Shown here piece after piece: positions 48,431 through 64,000 of a stretch of DNA of 64,000 bases (position 1 is its first letter; each line of letters begins with the position of its first letter). The stretch is from positions 1,221,140 to 1,285,139 of the forward strand of contig JAJEKV010000101.1 in the NCBI GenBank assembly GCA_021234155.1, written 5' to 3'. This DNA is from Isoetes taiwanensis (Eukaryota; Streptophyta; Lycopodiopsida; Isoetales; Isoetaceae). The notes under the pieces are model-generated. The model was not told the DNA's origin. It searched no databases and saw only the letters and a list, made by a program, of their open reading frames with translations. Position numbers and translations under genes: made by a program.

Positions 48431-49140
48431 TTTGAACACATTCGAACAAAACATCGAATTGATTAGTCAAATTTTTACTCTTTGTTACAAATGGAACATA
48501 TGAAATTAGGCTTCTACTTTAAGGAATAAAAAATCATAGAAGCTTAAGCCCCCTCCCCCTCCCCCTTTTTTTTTTAAATGTAAATAGTTATAATGCTACT
48601 CGATGATCCTTTTGGTCTCTATGCACATGACTTAATATTATTGTTATTATTATTATGAGATGTTATTGAAGAAGGATTTATATGATTTTTATGACTTATT
48701 TAGCAGCTTTTGATAATTTAGCTCTTGTCCACGATTCCCGAAATAAGTATAGCAGGTTCTAAAAGACAACCTCTCGATGCAACATCTTGTTTTCTTAGTT
48801 TTATTGTATTTTATTTGGTTGTGGAATTTTTATATTTTTATTTTAAGGTCCTAGAATTTATAGCAAAACTTTTTACATAAATGATCTTTCAAGGATCAGA
48901 TAGGGAGTACTTTTTCTCAGTACAGGAGGACCTCTCCCCTCTTCAATTGTATAACCGTAAGGAGGAGCTCTGCAAGGTGAGGGCAGCCCGCCTGCAAATG
49001 AAATGGGAAGTGTACAGGGGAGGCGCAACAATTATTCTAGATCAATGGCCTTCCAATCCTTGGACTGGCTATGTCTAGATAATTTTAGAAGCATAAATTT
49101 ACCACTAGCATTAGCATTATCTTATCTTATTCTTGGTAGC
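48431..49140. other. LINE body remnant or anonymous sequence
   Basis: An open frame at 48881-49078 (66 codons, including the run RAARLQMKWEVYRGG) lies between the reverse transcriptase fragment and the LINE-like tail. It may be the end of that LINE or another element; no known motif is seen. Confidence 0.3.
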
Positions 49141-49300
49141 CTTTTAATATTTGGTTATTGTGTTTGGTGATGGGGCCTAGTCCCCAGGTTTTAGATGGGT
49201 TGTTGCCCTTGCATGTGCCGTCCCATAACCCGTTGGGTTCCCGTGGACGTAAAAATTCATCTTATCTTATTTTATCTTATCTTTGATAAGATAAAATCAG
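49141..49300 (+). mobile_element. LINE 3' tail ending in (TTATC)n
   Basis: The words gggcctagtccccaggttttag and gttgggttcccgtggacgtaaaaat run into cttatcttattttatcttatc repeats. The gtggacg(t/a)..aaaa word before the repeat is shared with the tail at about 2675-2712. It is probably the 3' end of the LINE whose reverse transcriptase lies at 47596-48430. Confidence 0.65.
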
Positions 49301-50215
49301 ATAGTAAGTATTTATATAAATACATCCTCCCATGTTAAAATTTCTATAATCTCAAGTTCTTTCCCCTCATAGTCGGTATAGACATCAACATCATCCCAAC
49401 CCGAAATACTACATGAGCCAAACATCAATTTGTAAAACATATAATGGTCTCAATGGATTTAATAAATCAGGAACATAGATGTCAAGATCAGATATGCAAA
49501 AAAAGAAGAAATCAATATAAAAGGATCCAATAAAAGCCCAGAGAAACTGCCACCACTTCTTATAACACTCTCTCTAAACTGTCATACAAATAGATCAACC
49601 AAAAAAACAATGTCAAAACATCTAGCGTGAGTAGTAAGATGTTGCATTGTCCAATGCCATATCCATCCAATAAGCCTGAAGCTAGCTAGGCTTAGTACAA
49701 GTGCAACAAATCTACTATATAAAACACGGTTCATTATGTATAAACATCTTTCTCCACTTTAAATTTTCCCCCAGCAAGAGCGGAACCACTTATGCTTCAA
49801 AGTAGTAAAATTCGTATGAAGATGTGTGAATTGCATGCCTTAGATTGCAAAGCTTCTACCAGAAATGTTTTGGATCCGATGATGCTCATCTTGCCTACCG
49901 CAGAAGTTTTGGTGTTTTTCTATTTTCTAGATTCCTTCTAGAATGCCGATCTATATATGTGAAGCTACATTTGGGGCTATTCAACCACAAATCAATTACC
50001 TACCTTTTCAAGTTGAAGCTTGTTGCACGGCCTAAGCATAGATCGGAGTTGTTTATGAAACTATATCCAACAGGAAGCAAAGCACAAACGGTAGAACTGA
50101 AATGCTTCTTGTGCATGACAACATAGACAAAATGTGATATGCAGTTGGCAAGCATAAATGATGGGCAAGCTTCATCGCTTGTGGAAATCTTGAACACATT
50201 CTAATTCCTTTCTAG

Positions 50216-50283
50216 TGTGGTGTGTGGTCACATGTCCAGTTGGATGCTGCCTAGTGGCGTGACGTTAAAACTACTATCTATCT
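50216..50283 (+). mobile_element. short LINE 3' tail insertion with visible empty site
   Basis: About 68 bp, starting tgtggtgtgtggtcacatgtcc and containing gtggcgtgacgttaaaa before ctactatctatct, are missing from the paralogous segment, where 58191-58198 reads ctagaacc without a break. The flank shows CTAG on the left and CTAA on the right, compatible with a very short target duplication. It belongs to the same tail family as 17377-17477. Confidence 0.85.
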
Positions 50284-50578
50284 AAAACCACATTACTTTG
50301 TTTGCTCACTTGCCTTAATAAAGATTATAAATTCTTGTTCGCTTTCTTGCAAATGAAACTTCCAAACCAATATTTCCAATCGAGATAATTCGAATTGATA
50401 GATACATATAGATGTTTGTTTATTTGTTCCATAGTCATTTATATTTTGCAATCGTATAGAAATATCCGTAATTCATAAACAGCCATTATCATGAACTCTT
50501 GTATGCAGCAATTCAGTAACACTGTACAAACATATTGTCCACCCAAACTACATTTACATATCCTGCTTGCAGATTGTC

Positions 50579-51133
50579 TCATGAAGTCTTCAGAACCTCA
50601 AACCTCATGTGTTCTAGTAATACAGAGACGTCTTGCATTGATGGTCTATTAGTTGGGAGCTCTTCACAACAAGGGATTGCAAGTTTCAAGAACTGCAAAA
50701 GTTGTTCTGCGTGTCCCGTCCTGGAAACCACTGGATGATAGCATTCTGTTGGTGTCCCTTCCTTGATATGATCCGTCACCCATTCCATTAAACTTTCACC
50801 ATTATTGTCGCTGAATTTTATATCCATCGGTCTTCTACCTGTTATCAGCTCTAAAAGAACCACTCCAAAACTGTACACATCTCCTTTTATAGTGGCCCTC
50901 CATGATTGAGAATACTACGGTGGAACATAACCGAAAGCGTGCACGCAATTATTGTGCTAACATGCATCTCTTGAGCATTAATTATTCGAGCAAGTCCAAA
51001 ATCACCAATTTTGCTTCAAAATTCTGTCTAATAGAATATTGCTTGCTTTCAAATCCCCTGGATAATTGGAGGAGAGCATGTGTGGTGAAGAAACTTGAGG
51101 CCTCTTGCAATATCAACAACAACCTTGAGACGT
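50579..51133 (-). pseudogene. truncated receptor-kinase copy (kinase C-lobe only)
   Basis: The open frame 50878-50579 gives YSFGVVLLELITGRRPMDIK, then ESLMEWVTDHIKEG and a C-terminal block with PTNRPSMQDVSVLLEHM, ending at the same stop codon as the full copy at 58493. Upstream, broken frames retain the catalytic-loop region, but the sequence stops matching at 51133, before the ATP-binding lobe and receptor part. It is a 5'-truncated tandem copy and cannot encode a kinase. Confidence 0.9.
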
Positions 51134-54100
51134 TCAAAATTAAAAGCCTGAGATGCATTATACTATCGTTACAGTTTGCCACTCCGACATGTCCTACGCC
51201 TATGCACTAGCTGCTGCAAATGATCTCAATGCATTAAAGTGATGAGGCAAGCAAGAATGATAGATGAAAACAAAGATAGTGAGTTTAGTACCGAAAAATA
51301 AGATCTCACATGTGCTAATCCTTATGATAGCCATTATGGATGATACGTAATATGAAAGACTCAAGGGGAAACCGAAGGTGAGAAGATTGCTTGGCGGTGC
51401 TATCGGCTAGATGAACCCTAGTGAAGAATGTTTTTATGTCGAATCCAATTGCGAAGACAAAGAGAAAGGGACCGCAGATGTGGATGTGGACCTTATAGAG
51501 GATCTAAGAGGAAGAGGAAGAAGAAAACTGGTCGACCACGTCCCTTTGTTCACCAATCAAGTATGAGCTACCGACACAAGATAAGGGAAGGTGAATAAGT
51601 ACCTGGTTTCTTTTGGCCCTTTCGAAGTTTTTCGATTGAAGCCTTCTCGCCCTTTAGAGTCAACGTGTTGGGAGTTTCATGTTGGAGGTTATGTCGGTGG
51701 GAAGCTCAAGCTAGCTAGGAAATGCCAAAGTGTGGTCTCGATGGTCAAGCCAAGGACTTCCTTGATATTTTTACGAGAAAGTGCTAGAGGTGGCAACCTA
51801 GGGGTCCGATAGGTAGTGCAAAAATAAAGCTTCCAGCTCTAAGTCCAATTACCCGCAGACCGGCCGCAGAGAAATGAACAAATGAGAAAGCGGATGGAGC
51901 ACATAAAGATGAATATCGACAAGCAAAGAAATTTTAACTATGCGCCGAGCGTGCCTATCATTCCAATCACATTGGAAAATCCTGAACCAAGTGGATGTAG
52001 GTAACGAAAACGAAGAAGACAAAATCCTAGATGATACAAAGGATTCGAAAGCTCGAAATCGTTAGCATAAAGAGTAATGAAGTATCAACCATAGTTCAAA
52101 CACTAAGTGATGTGGTCGATACTTCCGCGCATCAAGACAAAGTAGAGTAAGCTCATCATTGCGGATGTTGAACAGAACCGTAAAGGTATGTTATTCAAAC
52201 AATGAAAATCGCCAGCGATTTCAATTCTTCAAACAGAATTGAAAATCGCGCCAGCGCCATTTCAATTTTCTTTTTTCCTTGTCTCACAAGTGTGTGCTTT
52301 ATTATTACGCACCTAATCCGGTTTCCTCCAAAATTACGGGTGTTCGATTTGAATGGAGTGCTCGCAAAACGCTACCTAAAAAGCACAATTCCCTTTATCA
52401 TGGTATGCATGTAAAACCATTTGAGGCAGTACCTAAAATGGGTATATCCGCGTCATTCGGAAGGAGATGTTAGACCAAGCTTTCACTTTATTTCGTTGTG
52501 CAATTTGGTCGTCGATGGAGAATAGAAATATACGTGAAGTTTTGAGAGTAGTTCCCGAAGTTACATAGAGATTGGGCATCCTTTTGGGATCGAGCAAATG
52601 TAAGTCATTCAATAACCAAGGGTCCTACTGTAAAAAAAAATATTTGTGAAATGCTTGAGCGACATGATGGATGACTTGGGCATTCGTGAGAAGGAAGACA
52701 TCATTATAGTTGATGATGACGCTTTGAAGTGTTGCTTCAATCAGTCCACGATCACTAAATCCACCATCCTATCATCCTCAAGATTTTGACAAAGATGACT
52801 TCCCCGCTTCGTTTTTGTCCAAGATTCTTGCACGAAATAGCTACTGGGAAAAACGGCCGAAGAGATACAAACACTATACCCAAGAACTTTAATCGGACAG
52901 GGAAATTGACAAGGACCTAGAGAAGATCGTTTCTAGAAAGGGAACTTTTTGATATATATGTATACGTGAAATACACTTTCCAAAAAGTTTTGAATATGAA
53001 ATATACTTTTACACCAACCTCTTCAATATATATTGTGTTCTTATATCAGCATTATTGGTTCTCAGGTAACGTATTGTTCTTTTATATTATGTGTATGGTT
53101 TGCTATACTTGCAATAATTTGTATGTATATACCGGCAATAATTTAGGTGTCTATAAATAGGTATGCATGAAATTGGTAAACCATCGGCCTCCTATACATG
53201 CTTGTTATTATGGCACATTCTATTACGCCAGATGAACCATGCGGACCTCTGCAGTGCCGCGAGCTAGAAATAGAACTTCGGGATCGCCTGGCTAATCCCG
53301 GCCCGGCTTCTATCCCGATCCCTTTGATGTTGTAATCCATCTTATATGGAATCCAGAGCATGGTTTGTTCATGATCGACGGGATCTCAAAGACTACTCGC
53401 CACCGAATTTAATGATGATTCGGATTAGTTTTTAAAGTTTATGTTCCACTATAATAATACGCTATTTTATGCGAATAAAATCGGCGCCACGCCACGATTT
53501 GACCCACCTAAAAATCTCTCGTTTTGTAGCAACTTGCTTGTCGTTATTTATTCGTAAAAACACTACAATTTCAATGTTTAGATTTCGTTGTCGTCGGTGA
53601 TTGTACAGATTAATAAGCAATTTCCTACTTTTTATATTGCCAACATTCTTTCATAATATGGGTCATTTGCACCGAATATTTGGATGCCTTTGCATTTCAA
53701 CATAAAATGCATCTTCCTAGCCCGAAAATGAACTCAGTGCAAAAGTGTGGTTAATTCAATATAATGGTCAATAAAAGGCTTATACGGCGCAATTTTGGAA
53801 TAGACATAATCCCAATTTAATTGAATGATGGTTATATCCCATTATGACAACAATCCCCCCTTTGTGATATATATCCTCCTATCAAGCATTCTTTCAGTTG
53901 TACTCTGTTTCTATATGCAATGTGTTCCCCGTTTCCATATGCAACAATCCCCCATTTCCATATGCAATGCTTTATCCTGTTCCATGTTTCTGCAACTCCC
54001 CCTTTATATTTTATAGGTTAATATCCTCTTATCATGGCACGTTAATGTCTATAACTTGTAAGATTCGTTAATGTAAATTCTCGACTAACACCAATTGTTG

Positions 54101-54253
54101 CCAAATCAAGATTTACTTCTCATTTGCCAAATCAAGAAGGAATAAATCGGGGCGCCCAACTCCACTTTATCTCCAATCTTACATCATTCTTAAGCATTAT
54201 AGCCCAGAAGCTCTTCTATTTGCTCATTGGATAACATCCCATTAAAGAAATAT

Positions 54254-54255
<2 letters not shown>
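51134..54255. other. anonymous sequence between duplicated blocks
   Basis: No gene is recognised. The 51360-52960 stretch has coding-like blocks broken by stops, possibly a transposon relic, but no motif could be named. AT-rich sequence follows to 54255. Confidence 0.3.

Positions 54256-54289
<34 letters not shown>
54256..54289 (+). repeat. 34-base poly(A) tract
   Basis: An uninterrupted run of A is followed by cgaaaaagg. It may be the tail of a retrotransposed sequence, but no reverse transcriptase or processed gene is recognised upstream. Confidence 0.95.
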
Positions 54290-54290
<1 letters not shown>

Positions 54291-54365
54291 GAAAAAGGCT
54301 GGACCATACTTAGAATGATAGCATATAAGCTTTTTTTATATGATCTTACCTAAATCCGATGATTA

Positions 54366-54620
54366 CCTAACATACGACTGTTCAAAATTAAAAGCCGTTC
54401 TAGCCTTTATGTTTTTGGGCGACCCCATGTAAGAAAATTCACCATTACTATAAATACCATGTGAATTTGCCACAGATCGTGGCGGAAGGCCAGTTGCATC
54501 TAAAGCAGAGTAAGCAGGCTTTGCAGCAAAATCAAGCTCAAGAGGCAAGTCTTCCAAGGTCTCCCTCATTGCAACCTTAGGTCCAATGGGATATTTCCTT
54601 TGCGCTTGAGCAATGTGCAA
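54366..54620 (-). pseudogene. unidentified coding-like exon, copy A
   Basis: On the minus strand an 85-codon open frame ends at a possible splice donor (tatgttag|gtaatc). It contains KYPIGPKVAMRE, then ETLEDLPLELDF, SALDATGLPPRSV, HGIYSNGEFSY and KNIKARTAFN. The last five blocks recur in copies B and C, which argues for a once-real exon. I do not recognise the protein family. The part before ETLEDL is unique to this copy. Confidence 0.45.
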
Positions 54621-54824
54621 TTAACAGTTGATAGGCAGAGCCAATCCAATCTCATCTTCAAGCATATATAACAAGTCCAACATTCACGTATATAACACGA
54701 AGAATTGCATCTAAAACTTTGCTATCTTACAAAATAAGCAGCAACTTCAATAATCGGCTTCCAACATCTCCGCTCTATACCGTGCTGTAAAATTAGATGG
54801 GTACACAAACAATGTAAGCCAATA

Positions 54825-56160
54825 ATTAAAGCTAGATATTGAGCATGCCCTTCTAATAGATCCAAAGTGGATCTATTAGCCAAATTGTTACATAAAACCT
54901 GCTTTATTGGGAACAAAAGCTGCATGATTGACCATAGCTTTAAGTGATGTAAGGTAGATTGTCCAGCGCATGGAACAACAAAGCCATTCATTATATCACT
55001 TCAAACAATTAACCAACTCCAATTATCACTTCGAACATGGATCTAGTGATGATAACAATCTAGAGTATATCTGCTAAATGCTGCTCGTTGCATGCCATTA
55101 TTGACAAAATGAAGCCATTCTACATTTCCAGCAAGATTAAGCACTTACGTTTTGATAGCCCATTCCAGCTGATTAAAAGCCGTTCTCGCCTTTATGTTTT
55201 TGGGCAACCCCACGAAAAAACATTCACCATTACTGTAAATACTATGTGAACTCGCCACAAAAGGTCGCGGAAGAACAGTTGCATCTAAAGCAGAGCAGAC
55301 AGGCTTTGAAGTGAAATCAAGCTCAAGGGGCAAGTCTTCCAGAGTCTATAGCATAGCCACAACCCATGCTGAGGTCAGCTGCTGCCAATCCCATTCTGAG
55401 TTGAACAAAAAATGATCAATTAGGTTGTGGTGCAATCACAGAAGCAAGAACACTTCAAACAAAATATTACCAGGATGTACATCTGTAAAAGGAGATGGTA
55501 AAATGCAAACAAAACTTAATTCTCTAAGGGAAATAAATCCAAAGTTTAGATCTCACCTCTTCAAGGGCAGAGATTGCTGCAGGGACATAATCAAGCTGCA
55601 CCATGGTTCAAAACTGCAATTCCTGCAGCACCAGCTTGTATGACTATGTTTCCTGCTCACAGACATCATCAAATGCAGTCATCTTCAGATTGGTACAGAC
55701 CATATAGGCATACGCATTGTCAAAGACAGTATAGAAGATGTTTAACGAACCATTACTGCTAATTATTGATCATTCACAAATCTTGCTACCCAAATGACAT
55801 TTCTGCCAGTTCTAAGTGCATGGACGTTCCACAATAAGCAAATCCAGTTTCATGCTTTGGGCACGAAAACAATGTGAGATAAAGAATAAGATACCGCTAA
55901 CGATAAAATGTTTCTCTTCACAAATGCAGGTCTGTGATCCACCAAAGCTGCAAAAGGTCAAACAAAATTTAGTACAGATCCTTAAATGATCTTGCGAGTG
56001 GAGAAACAGATGCCAAAAGAAAACTATTATTTCTTATCAAAATCTACATGCATCAACTAGCAGATTTTGATGCGTTCATGAGGTTAAATGAACAGCATAA
56101 TGCTCAAGAAAATTCATAGTGAAAGCTAGCCTACACTGCATGCCGTTAAAGAGCCTAGAA
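54825..56160. repeat. tandem duplication unit 1 (about 1.33 kb)
   Basis: Sequence from gagcatgcccttcta (54840) through the exon copy B to the tctcacctcttcaag region (55553) recurs about 1327-1335 bp downstream at 56166 and 56878. Unit two is shorter, ending near 56935. Confidence 0.85.
55149..55347 (-). pseudogene. unidentified coding-like exon, copy B
   Basis: This matches copy A from TLEDLPLELDF to ARTAFN and then reads NQLEWAIK before a good donor (caaaac|gtaagt). The 5' side shows a possible acceptor (ctatag|actctgg). The open frame is kept across about 65 codons. No family recognised. Confidence 0.45.
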
Positions 56161-56940
56161 TTAAAGCTAAATATTGAGCATGCCCTTCTATAGATCCAAA
56201 GTGGATATATTAGCCAAACTGTTACATAAAACCTGGGAACAAAAGCTGCATGATTGACCGTAGCTTTAAGTGATGTAAGGTAGATTGTCCAGCGCATGGA
56301 ACAACAAAGCCACGCATTATATCACTTCAAAGAATTAACCAACTCCAATTATCACTTCGAACATGGATCTAGTGATGATAACAATCTAGAGTATATCTAT
56401 TAAATGCTGCTCGTTGCATGCCACTATTGACAAAATGAAGCCATTGTACATTTCCAGCAAGATTAAGCACTTACATTTTGATAGCCCATTCCAACTGATT
56501 AAAAGCCGTTCTCGCCTTTATGTTTTTGGGCAACCCCACGAAAAAAAATTCACCATTAGTGTAAATACTATGTGAACTCACCACAAAATGTCGCGGAAGA
56601 CCAGTTGCATCTAAAGCAGAGCAGACAGACTTTGAAGTAAAATCAAGCTCAAGGGACAAGTCTTCCAGAGTCTATAGCATAGCCACGACCCGTACTGAGG
56701 TCAGTTGCTGCCAATCCCATTCTGAGTTGAACAAAAAATGATCAATTAGGTTGCGGGTGCAATCACAGAAGCAAGAACACTTCAAACAAAATATTACCAG
56801 GATGTACATCTGTAAAAGGAGATGGTAAAATGCAAACAAAACTTAATTCTCTAAGGGAAATAAATTCAAAGTTTAGATCTCACCTCTTCAAGAGCAGAGG
56901 TTGCTGCAGGGACATAATCAAGCTGCAATCAGATGCTACC
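56161..56940. repeat. tandem duplication unit 2 (partial)
   Basis: Second copy of the unit starting at about 54825. It ends where gggacataatcaagctgca is followed by different sequence in the two copies. Confidence 0.85.
56475..56673 (-). pseudogene. unidentified coding-like exon, copy C
   Basis: Near-identical to copy B, with the same acceptor-like and donor-like ends, as part of the 1.33-kb tandem duplication. Amino-acid changes are few (for example VLPRPFV to GLPRHFV). Confidence 0.45.
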
Positions 56941-57875
56941 AAGTCATAGATTTCTCATTTATGAAGAGGGGACATAATAATCTGCTCATCCGTATTAATT
57001 CAGCATGGAACACTACATCAGGACTTCGTATAGAGAGCACCATACTCTGTTAGGAACATTCGTCGCTTCTTGTTTTCTTTTGTGGGTAAAAGATGAATTC
57101 ATACAAATGAACAAACACTCAATATTTTGTTGTTTGCTAATTGATCACCAAATTGCACCTTCCCTTTGTTGACACATGTTAAAAGACGAAAATCAACATT
57201 CAGATGTAAGCCTTACTAGTTAGTTTTAACATTGTGAACACAGTAGCTGCCATCAAGAAGACCATTGAGACAGCTATCCAGAAGAATGAAAGCAAATTTC
57301 GGTGCAGCACAGCATGAGCATCAGTGAGTTCAGTTGTGAACAATGACAAAAGCCAAAACTAAACATGCAAAATCGATTAAGCAACCCAAAGCCAAAACTG
57401 AGTCTGATGCATACAATAGCTCTAGATGTTATATGTGGACAGACACAAGACCGCAGCATAGGAAACACTTCCACAAATAAAATGTAGTTTTGAAGGCAAA
57501 GTCTCGTCGTCTTGATTGCTGCAATTATCTCGGCACATGAGATGTGAGGACGCAAACAATCGCATGCCATAGCCTGTTCTACATTTTTTATAGGAGCAAA
57601 TCCATGCTCAATTTATGACTTGCCAAACTATAAGAGAATTAAAGTGGATTGCTCAAGCAATTCTTCAATTATACCTTAACTGATCAAGAACTTCTGCAAA
57701 ATGTGTCAAGCATTCAAAAGCTTACCTCAAATGGATGATCAAATTAGAGTACTCCCTCAGTACCCCTAACATAGAACTAGAATTCCCTTCTCCACAGAAG
57801 ATTATCCTTTGCTCCTCAATTCTCCATTTCCAAAAGGGGGTATTTTAAGGAGGATGTGGGCACCGTTTTTTATGT
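56941..57875. other. anonymous sequence
   Basis: No gene or structured repeat is recognised between the duplicated exon region and the receptor-kinase 3' flank. Confidence 0.4.
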
Positions 57876-61941
<4,066 letters not shown>

Positions 61942-62879
61942 ATAAAAATCCCCACTTCTTTCCATGGCCAACATGTCCATTGCATCCGAGAAACAAATTG
62001 GCTCATAAAGTAGTAGAGCTTAGAAGCAGGGGCTTTGCCATTCTTCAGGATCCGAGAGTGCGAATCCGAAACCGCCCATTCATGTGCAAGAAATGAAAGT
62101 GGTTGCTCTAGGAGATCTGACCAAGCAAGCCCACAAAGGAAGAAGGGCGTGGTTCCAGGAGGATGGCTATGGCCACGTGCATTGAAACCAGATTCTGCAT
62201 AAAAATGGGACATGGTAATGTGTTGGATAAACCCGAATCAAAATCCTGCAGGGCACATAAAACCAGGCAAAAGGAACACAGCTGCTATGGCCGGAAAACC
62301 AGTCAAATCTTCAGCTTCTGACCGCTGCCCAGGCTGCAATCTTTCTGTGACGGGGCCCATGATGTAAACACTAAGTCTAGTATTTCAATCTTTAAGAAAG
62401 ACCTCCGTAATTCTTCTCAACACAGTTACAGATTGAAAAAGAGTTTGGAAGCTTTACGTCATTGGGAAGGCAAGATTAGGATGGCTAGACTGTGGTTTTG
62501 GCAAACTTATCTGTGATTAAGATGGATGAAGAGCTGGTAGCTCACATTCAATTTGATCTGTTTTTTTTCCTATAGTTTTAAATAGCAAGAAGAAACCACA
62601 GCGAAACATACCCTGGTTTGGTACACTAACGACAGAAAACAAGTTGCAGAAGGCCCAGCTATGGCGGCGTCTTGCGTTGGCCTGCATGACATAAGCATGA
62701 GAAGGGTTGTTAGGCGGAGCTGGAGAGTTTAACTTTGAACGAAACTAAATGTTATAGAATGAAGCCACATGTTACGTTAGGGACTGTTATCAATTATCAT
62801 AACATAAACATTGCATGGTCCACCAACCCAATGCTGGTGGTGTTCTATTCGAAGTCAACTTAACTCAATGTCCTAGAAC
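61942..62879. other. upstream region of the receptor kinase, no gene seen
   Basis: It presumably holds the old promoter of the minus-strand receptor kinase. Open frames here lack domains. A T-run (62561-62570) is present. Confidence 0.35.
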
Positions 62880-63050
62880 AACTCGGTCTCTGAGTTCAAG
62901 ACTGTTCCCGTCAAGACTGCCCAGAACAATTAAGTCTCGAGTTCGAGAATGCCCAGAGTTAGTTATCTCTTCTATTCTATTCTATTCTATTCTATTCTTG
63001 GTCCTTGGTAGTCTCCGTTAAAATAATATTTATTTATCTATCTATCTTAT
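62880..63050 (+). mobile_element. LINE-like 3' tail with TTCTA and TATC repeats
   Basis: About six TTCTA units (62970-62998) are followed by ttggtagtctccgttaaaataat and then tttatctatctatct. Two tail styles seen separately elsewhere in the window thus stand in series, perhaps two insertions. Confidence 0.55.
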
Positions 63051-63099
63051 GATATAGAAATATTTAGAATTATGGAATAAAAACTTAGAAGTGTAGTAT

Positions 63100-63330
63100 G
63101 CTCTGTTATAACAATTGAGGGCCGGAGGCCCAACTTTGTTATAGTAGGGCATAACACCCGAGTTCTAGGGTGTTGTTCCCCTTGACACAAGCAACCCCAA
63201 AGTTTTATGGCCATCCTTCATAACAAGCTGGTGTTTATGGCCATTTGGCATAACAAACTAGTTGTTTATGCGTTAATGCATTACTAGTGGGTAACACCAC
63301 TATAACCAGTGTTTGAGATTGGATCTCAGC
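63100..63330. repeat. hairpin-rich block
   Basis: Inverted pairs include tataacaattgagggcc / ggcccaactttgttata (near 63107-63143) and aacaccc / gggtgtt (63155-63175). The word gtttatggccat occurs twice. It may be a MITE relic. Confidence 0.4.
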
Positions 63331-63360
63331 TATAAAACTTAGGGGCTATTAGGTTAAGGT

Positions 63361-63554
63361 TGGATAGACAGATAGATAAAATAGTGATTTCTACGTATCA
63401 CATTGACAACATTCCATAGGACATATGGCACTATCTCTAACGAGACTGAACGTGAAATATCATAGTTGCTAGCCCAATGGGCTAGACACCAAACCCCAAG
63501 GGATGGAATTATATTGCATAGAATGTTAATGTGTCTATTTAGCAATCTAGTCAT
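63361..63554 (-). mobile_element. LINE 3' tail on the minus strand
   Basis: Read on the minus strand, gttgtcaatgtgatacgtagaaa is followed by tatctatctgtctatcc. This matches the gctaccaatgtggcatgacgt plus TATC pattern of the plus-strand tails, with substitutions. Confidence 0.6.
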
Positions 63555-64000
63555 CTTTGAGGGTTGCTTGAGAAACTAAAAGGTGATTTCAACAAGCTAT
63601 GTGGTGGCATTTTACATGGATGTGACATACACGACATCAACATGAGATGGGTTGTTGGGCAAAAGTGAAGAGCTCATCGATCTAAGCAAGGATGGTGTGC
63701 ATTAAACTAGTGTTATAATATGATTGGCCAACCTATTATCTCATCCAATCTCAGAATAGTTTATCTTTGCGTATTTGACATAAACATTCAGGGCTTGAAT
63801 AAGTTATATATCTTGGACATATTGCATGTATGCTATTTGCATGACAACATGTGACGGATTAGAACTGAAGACCTTAATTATGCATCCTAAACTGATGCTA
63901 TATATCAGATAAAATGTTATACATCAATATTATAGTGTAACAAACATGTCTTGCTTCAATCAACAGTAAGTGGATATCAATAAAAAATATTATGTTCACC
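63555..64000. other. anonymous AT-rich sequence
   Basis: No gene or repeat structure is recognised. Confidence 0.4.

Larger units (their letters stand above)
49718..51133 (-). repeat. segmental duplication, truncated copy (partner 57876-59045)
   Basis: From aaaacacggttcattatgt on the left to the cttgagacgt word on the right, this segment matches 57876-59045 in the same orientation. It includes the 3' flank and the last part of the receptor kinase. Differences are a 180-190-bp block (about 49850-50045) absent from the partner, a LINE tail insertion at 50216-50283, and small gaps. The match stops at 51133, inside the kinase domain. Confidence 0.9.

Noticed and set aside
54366-54620. assignment of the triplicated exon to the VIRILIZER family because of the LEDLPL word
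   Set aside because: The match is only a few residues and the rest does not fit.
54722-54991. 89-codon minus-strand frame near the duplicated exons
   Set aside because: Its second copy (56297-56076) does not keep the frame, so coding function is unlikely.

Overview
This is a stretch of nuclear DNA from a land plant. The evidence is spliced genes with GT-AG introns, a plant-type leucine-rich-repeat receptor kinase, a kinetochore NDC80 gene, Ty3/Gypsy and Ty1/Copia retrotransposons primed by plant tRNAs, and many decayed LINEs. The low gene density and layered, nested, broken transposons point to a large, repeat-rich genome. I would guess a fern or another seed-free vascular plant, but that is inference and no sequence marker here fixes the species.

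Layout. 1-2712: decayed LINE (+) ending in a pentanucleotide tail, followed by a decayed LINE reverse transcriptase on the minus strand (about 4180-4900). 4900-15400: mostly anonymous, AT-rich, with short tandem repeats and no gene I can name. 15450-18420 (-): remains of a transposase-like gene whose motifs recall an uncharacterised, transposon-derived protein family best known to me from invertebrates; a LINE 3' tail interrupts it. 19691-19836: a foldback element with a perfect 26-bp inverted repeat. 20690-21880: two LINE 3' ends meeting tail to tail, one with a duplicated zinc-knuckle module. 22420-25260: Copia element, broken and cut off after the integrase. 26131-27166: a tandem array of about 510-bp units carrying tRNA-like Pol III boxes. 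28498-40578: a complete Ty3/Gypsy element with 2.1-kb LTRs, 5-bp target duplication, tRNA-Gln primer site and an RNase H-like domain between protease and reverse transcriptase. Its 3' LTR carries a further 1.7-kb insertion.

40984-42986 (+) is the only gene that looks intact: a four-exon NDC80/HEC1 gene of 587 codons. Only about 405 bp separate its start codon from the 3' LTR, and that short stretch keeps an E2F-type site, a CCAAT box and a G-box. 43000-49700 holds hairpins and a LINE reverse transcriptase fragment. 49718-61941 is a region of local duplication: an almost full-length but repeatedly frameshifted LRR receptor kinase of the At1g74360 (NILR1) type on the minus strand, a truncated second copy of its 3' end about 8 kb away, and between them three copies of an unidentified coding-like exon. 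62880-63554 carries more LINE tails.

The genes do not form a pathway. The window is best read as one essential cell-division gene and one decayed receptor-kinase locus within a dense transposon landscape. All statements come from reading the sequence by eye; family assignments rest on recalled motifs and no database search was run.
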